Origin: Tenrec ecaudatus
Taxonomy: Eukaryota > Chordata > Mammalia > Afrosoricida > Tenrecidae
Direction: 5' to 3'
Length of the DNA stretch: 64,000 nucleotides
Assembly (NCBI RefSeq): GCF_050624435.1
Contig: NC_134535.1
Span: 124,483,731 to 124,547,730 of the forward strand
The notes beneath the pieces were generated by a model that was not told the origin of the DNA, did no database searches, and worked only from the letters and a program-made list of their open reading frames with translations. Below are positions 1 through 20,280 of the stretch, in pieces. Position numbers and translations under genes: made by a program. The first letter of the stretch is position 1. Each line of letters opens with the position of its first letter.

Positions 1-376
1 CCTTGTCTGGAGCATTCTGCAGGGAGACAGCCAACCAAGAGTGAGCCTCGGTGTTGCAGAGAGTTGGGTGAGGTGGGGTATGTGCTTGCCCAGGGTCCCC
101 GTGGTGACCACACACGAGGACGACACAGTGGGGGAAGCTCCAATAGAGGAGCCAGGAGTAGGGTCACATTTACTCCTCCGCTTAGCTTTCTGTTAGCTCA
201 AAGCCCACGTGATCTGTCAATGTGCCATTAATCCTGGCAAAATTATTGTCAATGTTGATGTGGATAACATGACTCACTGTCTCAGGTTCTCAAGACTTTG
301 CAAGAGGAGGGCGGGGGAAGGCGGGGGGATTGGTCTGTCTCCTTTCTCAACCCCAAGTGTCCCAAATACTCTAGAT

Positions 377-568
377 CAGTGGTTCTCAACCTTCCTAATG
401 CTGTGACCCTTTAATACGGTTCCTCATGTGGTGGTGACCCCCCACTCATAACATTATTTTCTTTGCTAATTCCTCACTGTCATTTTGCTACTGTTATGAA
501 TCAGGGGACCCTGTGAAAGGGTCGTTGGACCCCCAAAGGGGTCACGACCCACAGGTTGAGAACTGCTG
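377..568. mobile_element. SPIN-like non-autonomous hAT DNA transposon
   Basis: A 192-bp element with terminal inverted repeats: the left end reads CAGTGGTTCTCAACCT and the right end, reverse-complemented, reads CAGCAGTTCTCAACCT (14 of 16 identical). It is flanked by an 8-bp target duplication, CTCTAGAT at 369-376 and CTCTAGAA at 569-576, which fits the nTCTAGAn preference of hAT elements. The termini and subterminal GGGTCACGACCC-type blocks match my memory of SPIN ('space invader') elements. It is far too short to encode transposase. Confidence 0.8.
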
Positions 569-624
569 CTCTAGAACCTTCCTTCCTTTGGTGTTATTTT
601 GCCGTATTTCTGACGGCTGCCTCC

Positions 625-627
<3 letters not shown>

Positions 628-658
<31 letters not shown>
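628..658. repeat. (TG)n microsatellite
   Basis: About 15 uninterrupted TG units. Confidence 0.95.
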
Positions 659-661
<3 letters not shown>

Positions 662-889
662 CAGAGTCAGACAAGTCTTGAATCAATTATTTTATTGATT
701 CTTCATTGATTGTTCATCTGAAAAATCATGTGATAAGTCTCTTTGCAGCTCTAAATTTTTAAATCTAGAATGGGCTCTGGAACAGGGGAAGGGGTGGGAG
801 AGTAGGCCAGCGAGACTGATGGAAGCCGGCCCGTCATTTCTCTTTCCAGGACTCCTCATGCCAAAGTCGGCTGAGTGTGGGACTACTTA

Positions 890-1035
890 CAGACAAGGGA
901 GCACGGGAGAAAGATAAGGCTTTCTTTTCCCGTAACCAGTTCCAGCCTCAGAAACCCACACGGGCAGTTCTACTCTGTTCTATAGGATCACTCCGAGTTA
1001 CAATCAACTTGATGGCAGTGAGTTTGGATTTCTGG
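890..1035 (+). mobile_element. AfroSINE, 5' part degraded
   Basis: Sense-strand SINE body: a GGGAGAAAGAT box, then a GGGCAGTTCTACTCTGT box, ending in the conserved tail ATCAACTTGATGGCAGTG. The tRNA-like head is only weakly visible. Confidence 0.75.
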
Positions 1036-1395
1036 CTGCTGACTGAGGTAGCATGTTCATCCATGAGTCTCGGTGGCCACCGTCCCCATCAGAGCTGCTC
1101 GGTGGCGGTGCTTCCTGGGTCTGGGAGCTGGTCACTGCCAGACTCAGTGAGCGGCTAGAACAGAGTGACCTTTGACACCAGCCAGACCTACAGTAAGCAT
1201 TTGTCAAATTTCCTGTGGGAGTGAGATGAGCCTGAGAGAGGGGTCTGAGGGAAGGCCAACAGGAGGATTATGAAAGTAATTAATTAATGTTCAAAGACAT
1301 TTAAAAATAAGACGATTTATCTTGTCTTCTGCCTACCCGGTTTCTTTACTTTCCACCCCGAGCAGAACAAGATTGCAGTACACCTTGATCCATGT

Positions 1396-1960
1396 TTGTT
1401 GCTGCTGCTGTTATTCTGGTGTCAGGGAGTCAGTTCCTACTCATAGTAGTGACCCTCGTTCAATAGAATGAAACACTGTCTGGTTCTATGCCATCTTCTA
1501 AATTGTTAATCTTTTTGAGCCCATTGGTGTAGCCATTGAATCAATCCATCTTGTGGAGAATCTTCCTCTTTTTCCCAGACCCTCTACTTGACCAAGCATG
1601 ACGTCTTTTTCCAGGCTCTGGTTTCTCCCGATAACATGTCCAAAGTATGAGATGAAGTCTCACCATCTGCACTGCTAAAGAGCCTTCTGGCTCTACTTCT
1701 TCCAAGACAGATTTATTTGTCCTTCAGGCAGTCCATGGTAAGGTCAATGCTCTTTGCTAACACCAAAGAGGCTGTCAAAGCTTCGTTTTAACTTTCTGAG
1801 TGATCTCTCGAAGCTGGCCATGGAAACCGCATTGGCTAATAGATACATCTCAGGGACTCACCTTCCCTCATGGGGTGCAGGGCACACGCCATGCCTGCCA
1901 TCCCTTTGGTAGCTCTCTACTCTCTATGATACCAACCATGATGGCCTTTCCAGCAGTTGG
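1396..1960 (-). mobile_element. RTE (BovB-like) LINE, 3' fragment
   Basis: Read on the minus strand this gives broken coding sequence of the RTE polyprotein C-terminus. A basic stretch of the kind GKRRHAW..SGKKRKILHKMD is followed by the 3' tail and a CAG/CAA-rich end near 1396-1410. Several stops interrupt it. Its tail resembles the AfroSINE tail, as expected if RTE mobilises these SINEs. Confidence 0.65.
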
Positions 1961-2095
1961 TCTTTCCTGATGAAGTTCAAAGTAAGTATGCACCAGTCTT
2001 GCCAGTCTCCATTCTATTCTTTTTGAAAATTTCTTCTAAGAATGATTCTTCTGGCATAGTCACCATTCTTTGCCAACCTTACCCAGATATAAATG

Positions 2096-2262
2096 AAAAC
2101 CAAAACCAAAAGCATGGCCATCAAGTCATTTCCCACTCATAGTGACCCTGGAGGACACAGTGGAATTTCCCCTGTGAGTTTCTGACGGTCACTTTTTATG
2201 TGAGCAGAAAGCTTCTGCTCAGTGCATAGCCCGCCACCCCACAGCAGCCCCTCTCCGCCAGT
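2096..2262 (-). mobile_element. AfroSINE, minus orientation
   Basis: Starts with an AAACCAAAACCAAAAGC-type tail, then the inverted 3' box and the central block. The head is decayed beyond about 2262. Confidence 0.65.
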
Positions 2263-3096
2263 GTGTAGATGGCATTGAAAGTCTCGATGTGGGACGAGAA
2301 CAGGGGCTACAGCTGCTTTCCCACCATGACATCCCAAGGACCTGGCATCATTTCTGGTCTGTAGTTGGAACTAAGTACCTATGAAATGAATAAATAGAAT
2401 TTATATGAGATGGGATAGGAAAGAGAAACAACATGTTTTATGTAGACTGAGTCCTATGAGAGCAGGAGCTGGTGCCTCTTGTCTGAAACACCCGGTCTGT
2501 TTTCCAAGTTCAGTACAGTCATTCAGATACCGCTTCTGTCTGATGAATAAACATTTTGGTGTTGTTTGGAGTAAGGTTGCTTCTGTCTCCAAATAGAAAA
2601 GATGACAAAAATTACTCTTTGGGGGTAAATGTTTAGTCTTCTAGCCATCGTAATGTAATCAGAGAGATAGAGAGAGAGACTTGGGAAGCAAAATTTCTGT
2701 ATCCTAAATTCTATATAGCTGTTTGCGTTTACTTGCTCAGCAATACAGCAAGGGCTCTTTAATGTCTGTCTCTGGGAAGGTTCTCAGCTATTGTGTAATT
2801 AAATGAGGCTATAGATGCTTCAGCTCACAGAACACAGATGCTGTTTAAATGAGTCTTACACAAACTGTGCTTTTAGATGAAAGGATTTGTTACCATGAAT
2901 TTTGGAAGTGCTCGCTGTCATGGCCTCTGGAAGCATTGGTGTCTGTGAAGCCTGGCCTGGATTTGTCAAGACACTGAGCTGGAGGACCGTAAGCAGACTT
3001 GCCCGCAATCATTTAGCCCATGTGACTATGCATCTTATCTTCTCAGGCCCCAAAGCAGAAGGAAGACTGTTGGGGTACCTGGTGGTGGCAGTGCAG

Positions 3097-3110
3097 TGGG
3101 GGGAGGAGCC
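3097..3110 (+). promoter_or_regulatory. AICDA proximal Sp/NF-kB-type G-rich box
   Basis: A GGGGGGAGGAGCC box lies about 150 bp upstream of the AICDA start codon. An equivalent GC-rich Sp/NF-kB box is described in the human and mouse AICDA promoter. No TATA box is evident, as in human. Confidence 0.55.
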
Positions 3111-3127
3111 CAAAAGGGCAAGGTCAA

Positions 3128-3135
3128 ATTTGAAT
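3128..3135 (+). promoter_or_regulatory. AICDA HoxC4/Oct composite site
   Basis: ATTTGAAT lies 130 bp upstream of the AICDA ATG and just downstream of the G-rich box. This octamer-like motif is the published HoxC4-Oct element of the AICDA promoter. Position and order match the known promoter, so I treat it as conserved. Confidence 0.6.
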
Positions 3136-3180
3136 GTGTGAGCCCAGGGCCCCACTCACTGTCAGACAGAGGCAGTAAAG

Positions 3181-3257
3181 CAGCTGGACTGGAAGCAAGA
3201 CTCCTTGGCCTGAGACTTTCAGGGAGCTGCCAAGAAAGACACTCTGGAAACCGCGCC

Positions 3258-3265
<8 letters not shown>
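3181..3265 (+). CDS. AICDA: AICDA exon 1 (5'UTR plus first 8 coding bases)
   Basis: The 5'UTR segment TTGGCCTGAGACTTTCAGGG and the stretch AGACACTCTGGA resemble the human AICDA leader. ATG is at 3258, and the coding part is ATGGACAG followed by the donor GTAAAG at 3266. The upstream exon boundary is an estimate from the human leader length. Confidence 0.88.
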
Positions 3266-12126
<8,861 letters not shown>

Positions 12127-13127
12127 TACCCACCCAGAAGATGGCATACAAATCAAATATCTCTGCTGAAGTTCGTCAACGAAAGACCAACCTTCCAAGT
12201 GTTGTCTGTTTTTGTGCCTTCGACTCTCACTTTCTTTGAATTTAAAAGGAAAATGTTCACACATTTAGATGCCTTTTCATGAAAACGTGTCCTGAAAATA
12301 GAGAAGCAACCCAGGACCACCTAGTTACTACAGAAATGGTGCCCGTTTTTTGGTGCAACTCTGACCCCTACTGGCAAATGGCAGGACTGCACAGCCTGAA
12401 AGCATACTGAAGTGCCCATGTTCTGTAAGCATTTTAAGCAGGATGAAAGCAGAAGGAAGATCCTTAAAACCAAGGGGAAAAGATCAAAACTTATCATTAT
12501 CAATACCCTTCATCATTTGGTCCACTTATGTTTTCAATGTGTACATAGTAGACTTCTCCATTCTTTTCCTTTGGGGTTCAGTTTCAAATAATAACAAAAC
12601 CAGGTCATAATACATAGTAATCACCTACTGAAAGAGTCTGGGAAAATTAATCCAAAATCCTCTTTCTAGAGAATTAATATTCAAGCTCATGCTACATATT
12701 ATAATTGTCTGAGAATTTGTATCTCTAACCCCCACCCACCCACCCCAATAGACCGACTCAGAATCTACATTTTCGCAAGATCCCCCGGGGAACTCTTATG
12801 GTTTGTGCACAGTGGATTTTTTTGTCTTGGGTATGGGAGATGCCTGGTCACCCTTAGGCTATTTTAGCAAAGGGTCTTAACATGGACAGGACTGTGAAGA
12901 ACGCTAACAGTGAGTTGTTGCCTCCGGTAACAGATACTCTGCAAACAGCGATCCTTTGAAAGAAGTTCGCAGTTTAGAAACAAGAACCATCACCACCACA
13001 AACCTTCACACAAAATTGCCAGTGAACACTTAGAAGAAAGTTGCTTGGATATTGTGAAGAAAAAGATCGATTCTTTCTGGTGCGTCCTTTGACCTCAGCA
13101 ATAACAACCTGGTCAAGGTTTCCCACC

Positions 13128-13164
13128 GAGTGAGTGAGTGAGTGAGTGAGTGAGTGAGTGAGTG
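13128..13164. repeat. (GAGT)n microsatellite
   Basis: About nine GAGT units inside the inferred AICDA 3'UTR. Confidence 0.95.
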
Positions 13165-13569
13165 TTTCATCTCTCAAGGGCATGTTCACATATAAGAGAA
13201 TGTGACCAAAAAAAGGAGATGAATATTTGGGAGAGGAGGACAACAGAGCATTGCAAGGGAAAACCATCCCCCCAACCCCCGAAAAACCTAGGGATCCAAG
13301 TTGGCAGAGAGCACCTTGCCTAGTGGACTATCCTTGACCAAGAAGAAAAGAAATTCAGAATAACTTGGTCCCACTGAAGTTATTACCCAGAAACCCTTGC
13401 AATGCAGAACAGATCCTCAGAAAAAGTTGGATACAAAACTCTATTGTCTTAATTTTATTGTACATACAATTTTAAAAGTGAAATGTTAAAAATCTTTGTC
13501 TTTATATGTTATATTGTACTATATTGTATGTAGCGATATTTTTGTTACTGTGATTTCCTTTTCTGTTCT

Positions 13570-13760
13570 TTTTATGTCTTTTTTTCTTTAATCATTTTAT
13601 TGGGGGCTCATACAACTCTTATCACAATTCATCCATCCTTCCATCCATTGTGTCAGGCACATTTGTACATTTGTTGCCACCATCATTCTCAAAACATTTG
13701 CTTTCTACTTGAGCCCTTGGTGTCAGCTCGTCATTTTTCCCTCCCTCCCTCTCCCCACTT
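13570..13760 (-). mobile_element. L1 3' tip inserted in AICDA 3'UTR
   Basis: Antisense L1 3' end opening with TTTAATCATTTTATTGGGGG. A perfect 12-bp target duplication CTTTTCTGTTCT flanks it at 13558-13569 and 13761-13772, so the boundaries are secure. Confidence 0.9.
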
Positions 13761-13926
13761 CTTTTCTGTTCTATTGAAATGGAATCCTTACTACAATCTC
13801 ATAACTTTCTGTCTTTAAAAATGATTCTAATAACAAATTGTATAATGTATAATTTAAATGTATAATCTCTGCATTATAACGACAATATTATAATACTATC
13901 ACTCTGAAGCCATTTTCCTGATTTCT

Positions 13927-13932
13927 AATAAA
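13927..13932 (+). terminator. Candidate AICDA poly(A) signal
   Basis: AATAAA in the context TTTCTAATAAATTC, the best canonical signal at the distance expected for the full 3'UTR. Confidence 0.5.
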
Positions 13933-14022
13933 TTCTTCAGACAGCAAGTTTGATTCTGGCTCGCTTTCAATCAGTTGAGAAAAGGACGATGTTCTAGGGG
14001 GAAAACGATCTCAAATTCAAAC

Positions 14023-14200
14023 ATTTTATAACTGACTACCATAGAGTTGATTAAAACTCAAATTACCCCATAGGACAGGATGGAACTGCCCTGTGGGTTT
14101 CCAACACTGTAAATCTATGGGAGTAGAAAGTCTCATCTTTGTATTTCTGAGAAGCTGGTGGTTTTGAACCATAGTTCACCACCAGTGCTCCTAAGACATT
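14023..14200 (-). mobile_element. AfroSINE, minus orientation
   Basis: Minus copy with the box CCATAGGACAGGATGGAACTG and a degraded CACCACCAGTGCTCC head. Confidence 0.8.
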
Positions 14201-14204
14201 TTAT

Positions 14205-16530
14205 AGAGACTGCTTAATTAAGCCTTAAGCTAGACCAAGAGAAGATAAAGACAAATCATGTGGATTGGAAAAACCCAGGTAAGGTGGAGTCCATGAGCCC
14301 AAAGGAATTTTAGCCACGTGACAATAGAAAACACAAAGGAAATCTTCACAAAATAATTTCAATTCATCACAGTCACAAGGGGGACTAAGGAAAGGCTCGA
14401 AGGGAAAGATTGGCAGATTAGAAATGTTTGCAGGCTTGGTCCTGAAGCCTTTTAATCACCTGGCTAGGTGACAACCCAACTACACATCAGTCATTAACGG
14501 CCCGCCCAGGCAAGTTCTCTGCGGGCAAGACTGCCCCTCCTGGACTGGCCTGGGAGATATAATTAACTGTCTGTCACTGTGAGTTTAGATTCACTCATTT
14601 TTTGAGTTCTATCTGTGCATGCAGCTTTTTGCCATTCTAGTTAATGGTGAGAATGAACTCAAATGACTGGAAATGTAGTTAAGGCTCCCTCCGTAAACCA
14701 CAGATTTCCACAAACCAAGTGCTTTAAAACTGAGAGTCAAGCAAACCTGAGTTGACATATGGGTTCCAGGTGACAAACTGGAAGCTGGTGGTGCCATTCA
14801 CCGAAACGGTATCAGTTTTGTGTATTATCTTCTAATTTAATTCTTATAAAATATATGCCAAGTTAACATTATCATACCCATTTTACAGATGGGGGATAAA
14901 GGTTTGCTGAGGCTTGATACTGTGCCTAGAAACCATCCCCGACATCACTTTGTCTCCGTGTCCAATTATGAGACTTTTTGTGCGTAGAATAACTCTTAAT
15001 TTTTTCCCTTCTCTCTCCTCTACTACCACTCGAGAGAGAATAAAGAGAGAAACAGCCTCTGGGAGTTGCAAGCTGACTTGAAATTCATGCTATTTCCTAC
15101 AGAAAACAACAAATTTCACAGGATACCATCTTCACTCGAAGATGTTCTGAGGCCGTGATGAAATGAATGCAGCTAAGGCCCTGTCATGATTGTCTAAGCT
15201 CAGACACAAACAAGATCATTGTGCCACCCTCAAATTACAAGCATACCCTCTCTTGGCTAAAACAAGTTACTCCTATTTTTTTTAAACCAAATTTACAGCA
15301 TTATCCTTCTAGTTTACTCTCCTTGTAGATAAGGTGACTTGACACTCCAATCATAGAATTGCCCCCACTCCCTGAGGACCTCCGATCTATAGGAAACTCC
15401 CATTTTCTCCCTGAAACCGCCCACCCAACGTCCAAACCTTGGAACCAGTTCTTTCATGGATTGAAGTTCCCTGTGATGCGTTGTTCCTACCACAACTGAT
15501 AACAAACACAACTTCTTCAACTACAGGTGTTTTCCTGAGGGTCTGTGGGTGAAGGTCCACACTATCAATATTTTCTGCTTGGTCCACTGCCACAATCTAT
15601 GGTGTTTATGATTATCAATGGGAACCACCCTGCAGTGGTAGTAGTGATGATCTTATTAAAGTATAAGAAAAACAAGTGATACCATAAAGAACATCACCCC
15701 CCAAATAGGGACAACTTTAAGGGCCCTAATACAAGGCATAAACACACTACCAAACATAATGAAAATCACCTACATTATAGAAAATAAAGGACAGGGGCCT
15801 TTTAAAAATATGACATGCATGCACACTCAAAAGAGTTCAAAGAGAACCCACCGACTGGGGTTATATGGAGATAAATGGCAGTTCTTCAAAAGCCATAGAA
15901 ATATACAAAAAATAGAAGAAGAAGCAGCAGCAGCAGAAGAAGAAAATGCTGAGTCTATTAATCATTTACTCCTTCTCTCAAATCATTACTGGCCAATATC
16001 ATGTGCATATAACATTGTAACCAAGCTTACAGAGTTTTTTTTTAATGAAGCAAAAATACCCTGTCTTCAAGAAACTTACATTGCAGTCAGAAAGACAACC
16101 TCTGTACATGAAAGCATACTATACATGTTTAAAATGGGGGTAGGGTACTATTTTTCCATAGAAAGTACTACTTACAGAATTTTGGAATTTACACCAGTAC
16201 CCAATTTATGAAAATGACAAATGTAAACTCCTCTTTGTTCTCAACTTCAAAATTATGTTATGTGATTTAATGACCTTATAATGTTGTATTAAATAAGAGC
16301 AATCATTTTCATTTTTTCTTCAATAGGAGAATGACTCAAGATAAGGCAATGAACTATTCTTAAGCAATCCTATTTATAAGTTTGATTGACTAAACTACCT
16401 CGAACATTTTAAGTAACATTATATGTGTTAATCCAGGTGCTTTTGAGCCCTTGAGAATGTTTGGCCAGAAAACCTGTAAGATACAAAATCTGCAGAAGGA
16501 TAAGATACATGTTCCTAGATGCTTCAGTAA
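14205..16530. other. Intergenic, no recognised feature
   Basis: Unique-looking AT-rich sequence. A 150-codon open frame at 15759-16211 (+) has no recognisable domain, is low in complexity (a Glu/Ala run) and looks fortuitous. Confidence 0.6.
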
Positions 16531-16539
16531 TGTTTGCAG

Positions 16540-16740
16540 AATTAGAAGTGCTGGAGGCACAGGTTAAGCTCGCCTCTGCTGACCAGAAGGTGGGTGGCTT
16601 GAAGTTAGCAGTTGCTCTGCTGGAGAAGGATGAGCCATCTGCTTCTGAAAAGACTTCCAGTCCTGGGAGAGGAGGGAGGCAGTTCTACTTAAGTCTTGCA
16701 GGATCCCCGGCACTGTGAGTCAACCCTAAGACCGGAGGCT
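16540..16740 (+). mobile_element. Older AfroSINE-type copy
   Basis: Diverged sense SINE: GAAGTTAGCAGTT, an AGACTTCCAGTCCTGGGA block and a GCAGTTCTACTTAAG box. Confidence 0.6.
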
Positions 16741-17089
16741 GGAGGTTTATTCACATGTGATGTTTATGTAGAGGAGTTACATTGTTGTTTATTTTACAGA
16801 AATAATCAAATTCTACTAGACCTTTCCATTTAATATCTAATCTGTGGGAAACTAACACTGAGGGAAATATGATGAGGACTATATTCCCTAACTTGTAAGA
16901 AGGGAATCTGGAAAGCTAGTATTCCATGGTAGGAAAGGCACCACTTTGGTAAGTTAAAGTCCAAGTACATTATCCTGCTTTAAACATCATTCCCACAGAA
17001 CCACCACCCCAAATATTAATATACATTTAACTGGTTTGCTCTACTTCAGTTCATATACTCACAGTTTTCTTGAGTTGTATTTAATCAAG

Positions 17090-17308
17090 TTAAAACAAAC
17101 AAACAAACGAAAAGCTAAACTCACTGCCATCACGTCAGTTCCAGCTCCTAGCAGTCCTATAGGGCAGAGTAGAACCACCCCTGTGGGTTTCTAGACTGTG
17201 GCTCTTTACGGAATAGAAAGCCTCATCTTTCTCCCTGGAGTCGGCTGGTGGTTTTGAGGGGCTGACCTTGTGGTTAGCAGCCCAACTTGTAACCATCACC
17301 AGGGCTCC
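17090..17308 (-). mobile_element. AfroSINE, minus orientation
   Basis: Full-length minus copy with an (AAAC)n tail at 17095-17116 and a CACCAGGGCTCC head. Confidence 0.9.
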
Positions 17309-17344
17309 TCATATTTTCCCCCTCCCCGTCCCGCTGTTCTTCCT

Positions 17345-17745
17345 CATATTATTTTTGTTTTTGTGTGTGTGAAGTTTTGTTTGAATTGAGAGCCTTGGGA
17401 GCACCACTCCAGGGACGTCCATGCTAATCTTCCTGGGCTGGCTTTTCGTTTTTTCCGTTTTCTTGGTGCTGCTGCTCTGGCTGCTAGCAGCAGCCTCCTC
17501 GGGTCCACTGCGGATGGGCTTCTCCTTCAGAAAGAGCGTTTTCGTTTTCTCTGGGACCCTCCACCCGTGGCTACAGGATCACGAGCGAGTCACTTTGGGG
17601 GAGAGATTCACATTTCTTCCTCTTGGGAAGAGGCGTCCCTTTGAGATCACTATGAACCACTTCCTCCTCAGTAAAGGGTTTCTTTTTCTTGGGGAGAGCA
17701 GAGCTAGATGGGGCTTCCATTCCATTTTCCTGAAGGGCTCCTCTT
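17345..17745 (-). pseudogene. NOP56: NOP56 processed pseudogene, 5'-truncated
   Basis: On the minus strand, beginning near 17745, the frame reads QENGMEAPSSSALPKKKK, followed by EEE..SDL and PKRKK, and later a SGPEEA block and a CCCAGGAAGATTAG end. This matches the lysine-rich C-terminal tail of NOP56, a box C/D snoRNP core protein. The copy is intronless, covers only the C-terminal roughly 100 codons and the start of the 3'UTR, and has shifts and stops. It is a 5'-truncated retrocopy with no expected function. Confidence 0.72.
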
Positions 17746-17859
17746 ATTTAATCAAGTTAGAAGGGCATAATTTAATACGCAAGATGGACTGAGGTTAACG
17801 GACTACACATTCATTATCATAATGTGGTTGCTTATCCATGGGATTGTTGCAGATTCTAG

Positions 17860-18058
17860 ACCACTGGTGTGAGCAGTTAAGCTCTCAACTACTAGCTTAC
17901 AGATTGGTGGTTCAAACCCACCCAGAGATGCCTCTGAAGAAAGGCTCGTTGGTTTACTTCTGAAAGAGAACAGCCTGGAGACCCCTACAGGACAGTTCTA
18001 CTCTGCACTCAGGACGCCACTATGAGTTGGAATCAACTCAGCAGCAACTAACAGCAAA
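17860..18058 (+). mobile_element. AfroSINE
   Basis: Sense copy: GGTGGTTCAAACCCACCC B-box region and an ATGAGTTGGAATCAACTC tail. Confidence 0.85.
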
Positions 18059-18397
18059 CGAAGAGTTCTAGGCTTATTCTGTGAGAGTAAGAAGTAGACA
18101 GGATGAGATCTTCTAGAGAACAGAAGAGATGGCTGTACTTTCAACAGCTTAATTTTAGTTACCTGACTTGAGCAGATGGGATTCGATACTCCTGGTCTGA
18201 CTTGTTACTGTCCTGCTTGACTAAATGGAGGATGAGTGCAAAAGAGGGTGATCCTCAATGAGATGGAGTGACCCCGTGACTGCAACAAGGGGCGGGAGCA
18301 CAACAAGTGTGGGAGGATGGCACAGGACCAGGCAGTGTGCTGTTGTGTTGCACAGAAATCTCATAGAATAAGTCTCTCCTCTACCAAAATATAAATG

Positions 18398-19145
18398 ACC
18401 AAACCAAGAAAACCAAACTCACACCATTGAGTTGATTACCATTGAGCGACCTTAGTTAGGCTGCACATTGCATAGAACTTCCAAGACTGGGCTAGGAATC
18501 CCAGTGAGAGCAAACAGCCTTGACTTTGTCCCTTGGGGCATCTGGTGGGCCTAAACAGCACTAGCAGGACTCCTTGACAGAGCCCACTGCCGTCTCATAG
18601 ATCCTGACTCCTAGCAACCCTATCAGGATCTCCAGGGCTATAAATCTTGATAGCGCAGAGAGCCTCAACTTTCTGTCAATGAGCAAAGGGTGAATTTGAA
18701 CTACCAACCTTTCAGTTAGCAATTAACAGCACCAGCAAATCTCCTTTATAGATTCCCTAAACCAATCACTAAGCCAAACCCACTACCATCAAGTTGATTC
18801 CGACTCATAGTGACCTTAGGCTGCAAATTTTTACAGAAACAGAAAGCCTCATTTTGCTCTTACGGAGTAGCTGGTGGGTTTGACCTTATGACCTTGGGTT
18901 AGTAGACCCCAGTTTACCAACATAGTGTTTGTTCAACTGCTACTCTAAAGGTTGTGATTCAAACCAACCCAGTGGTACCTCAGACAAAACTGGACCTGCT
19001 AATGCAAAGATCAGCAGTTCAAATCCAGCTGTCCTTCTTAGGGAAAACAAGGTGAGACTATCTGCTCCCTTGAGACACCCCCCCCCCCCATATAAGATTG
19101 CTTTGAGTTGGAATCAACTCCATAGCAGTGGAGTTTGGGGCTTAT
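18398..19145. mobile_element. Cluster of four AfroSINEs
   Basis: Four adjacent copies: minus at about 18398-18575, minus at about 18578-18745, minus at about 18758-18922, and plus at about 18930-19145. The plus copy carries a C-run at 19078-19089. They are diverged from one another, so this is repeated insertion, not tandem duplication. Confidence 0.75.
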
Positions 19146-19149
19146 AATG

Positions 19150-20280
19150 GTGAGGGCAGGGTTCAGCTAACTGGTTGCAGTCAAAACAACTCATACTCAA
19201 CAGCACCCTTATAGCCAACAGAAGAACAAAATGTTGCCTTTCTCCTCCTCCACCTCCTTCTCCTCACACTAATTGACAGGTTAAAGCCCATCGATGGAGC
19301 TTTGTGACACTTCATCTCACCAAGGGCCTCTCTTGCTCTGAATTGCCCTTGATTTGACTTGACTTCACTTCATGACCTCCTCTAATGATTGGTTCCTCCT
19401 GACGACATGTTCAAGGCTAATGAATCTAATAAGGCTCTGTTGTGGTCCTTGAGGCTTTCATTGGCTAAATTTTGGAAGGATATCACCAGGCCTTTCATTC
19501 CTAGTCTGTCGTAGCCTGGGAGCTCTGCTGAAACCTGTCGACCATGGGTTCCCACCCTTTGAAAGACTGCTGGCATAGCTTCCACAGTAGGTGAAGGTGC
19601 TGGCAAGATTTAAGGAAGCCAAAACAGTGTCTTGGGCTAGTAAGAGATCAGGCACCACTATCATCCTCCACCTGAAAGGCAAGGAGAAGGTACAGTTAGT
19701 TAGTGAAGTGTCCTGGATGGGTTAGTGGTAGAGATAAGGTTGTCTTGGGACAGACTTTGTCTGTGTCTGATGTCACACCATTGGGGAAGAAAGCGTGATG
19801 ACTGGCTAGCTTGAAGCATAGCAAACTGTTCTACTCTTTGGACCGTGACATCTGCACAGCACAAAAAACCACCTAACCGTGTTAATCAAATGCATTCTGC
19901 CCCAAGGGTTTTAACACCGTCACGGGCATGAAACGTGGTTTCTTCTTCTTTTCTTTTTTTTCTTTCTAATTTGAATAGCTCTCCCAGAGGAAAGATGAAT
20001 GAGAAATCAAGCCAAGAAGGACAAAGTGCATTGAAATCAGTGTACACCAGATGTTTGCAGAGCTCTGCACAGAGACCAGTGGAGCTGAACCAGAATCTTT
20101 AGAACCAAAATCAGTCAATGAGAAGATGATACATTTAGAAGGAACTGTGGTGACCATCTACTTGAAGTACAAACTCTCCTAGCTTTTGTTGTTGTTTTTT
20201 TTACAAACGGAAAAAGTGTCAGTGACTATTTCAATGAGATTATTTTCACACTGTGTCACCCAAAGAAAGGATGGTCACGA
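19150..20280. other. Intergenic, nothing recognised
   Basis: No gene-like frame. Part of 19190-19700 has the texture of an old interspersed repeat, but I cannot name it. Confidence 0.5.

Larger units (their letters stand above)
12127..13950 (+). other. AICDA: AICDA 3'UTR (inferred extent)
   Basis: About 1.8 kb of AT-rich exon 5 tail, comparable to the long human 3'UTR, ending just after AATAAA at 13927-13932. It contains an AGCATT 6-mer at 12428-12433 (partial miR-155 seed match), a GAGT microsatellite and an inserted L1 tip. The extent is inference. Confidence 0.6.

Noticed and set aside
1..376. 3' exon of the human neighbour MFAP5
   Set aside because: Expected by synteny somewhere to the left, but I see no coding resemblance in the first 3 kb.
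15759..16211. 150-codon open frame on the plus strand
   Set aside because: No recognisable domain, AT-rich, contains a GAA/GCA repeat, and lacks splice or promoter support.
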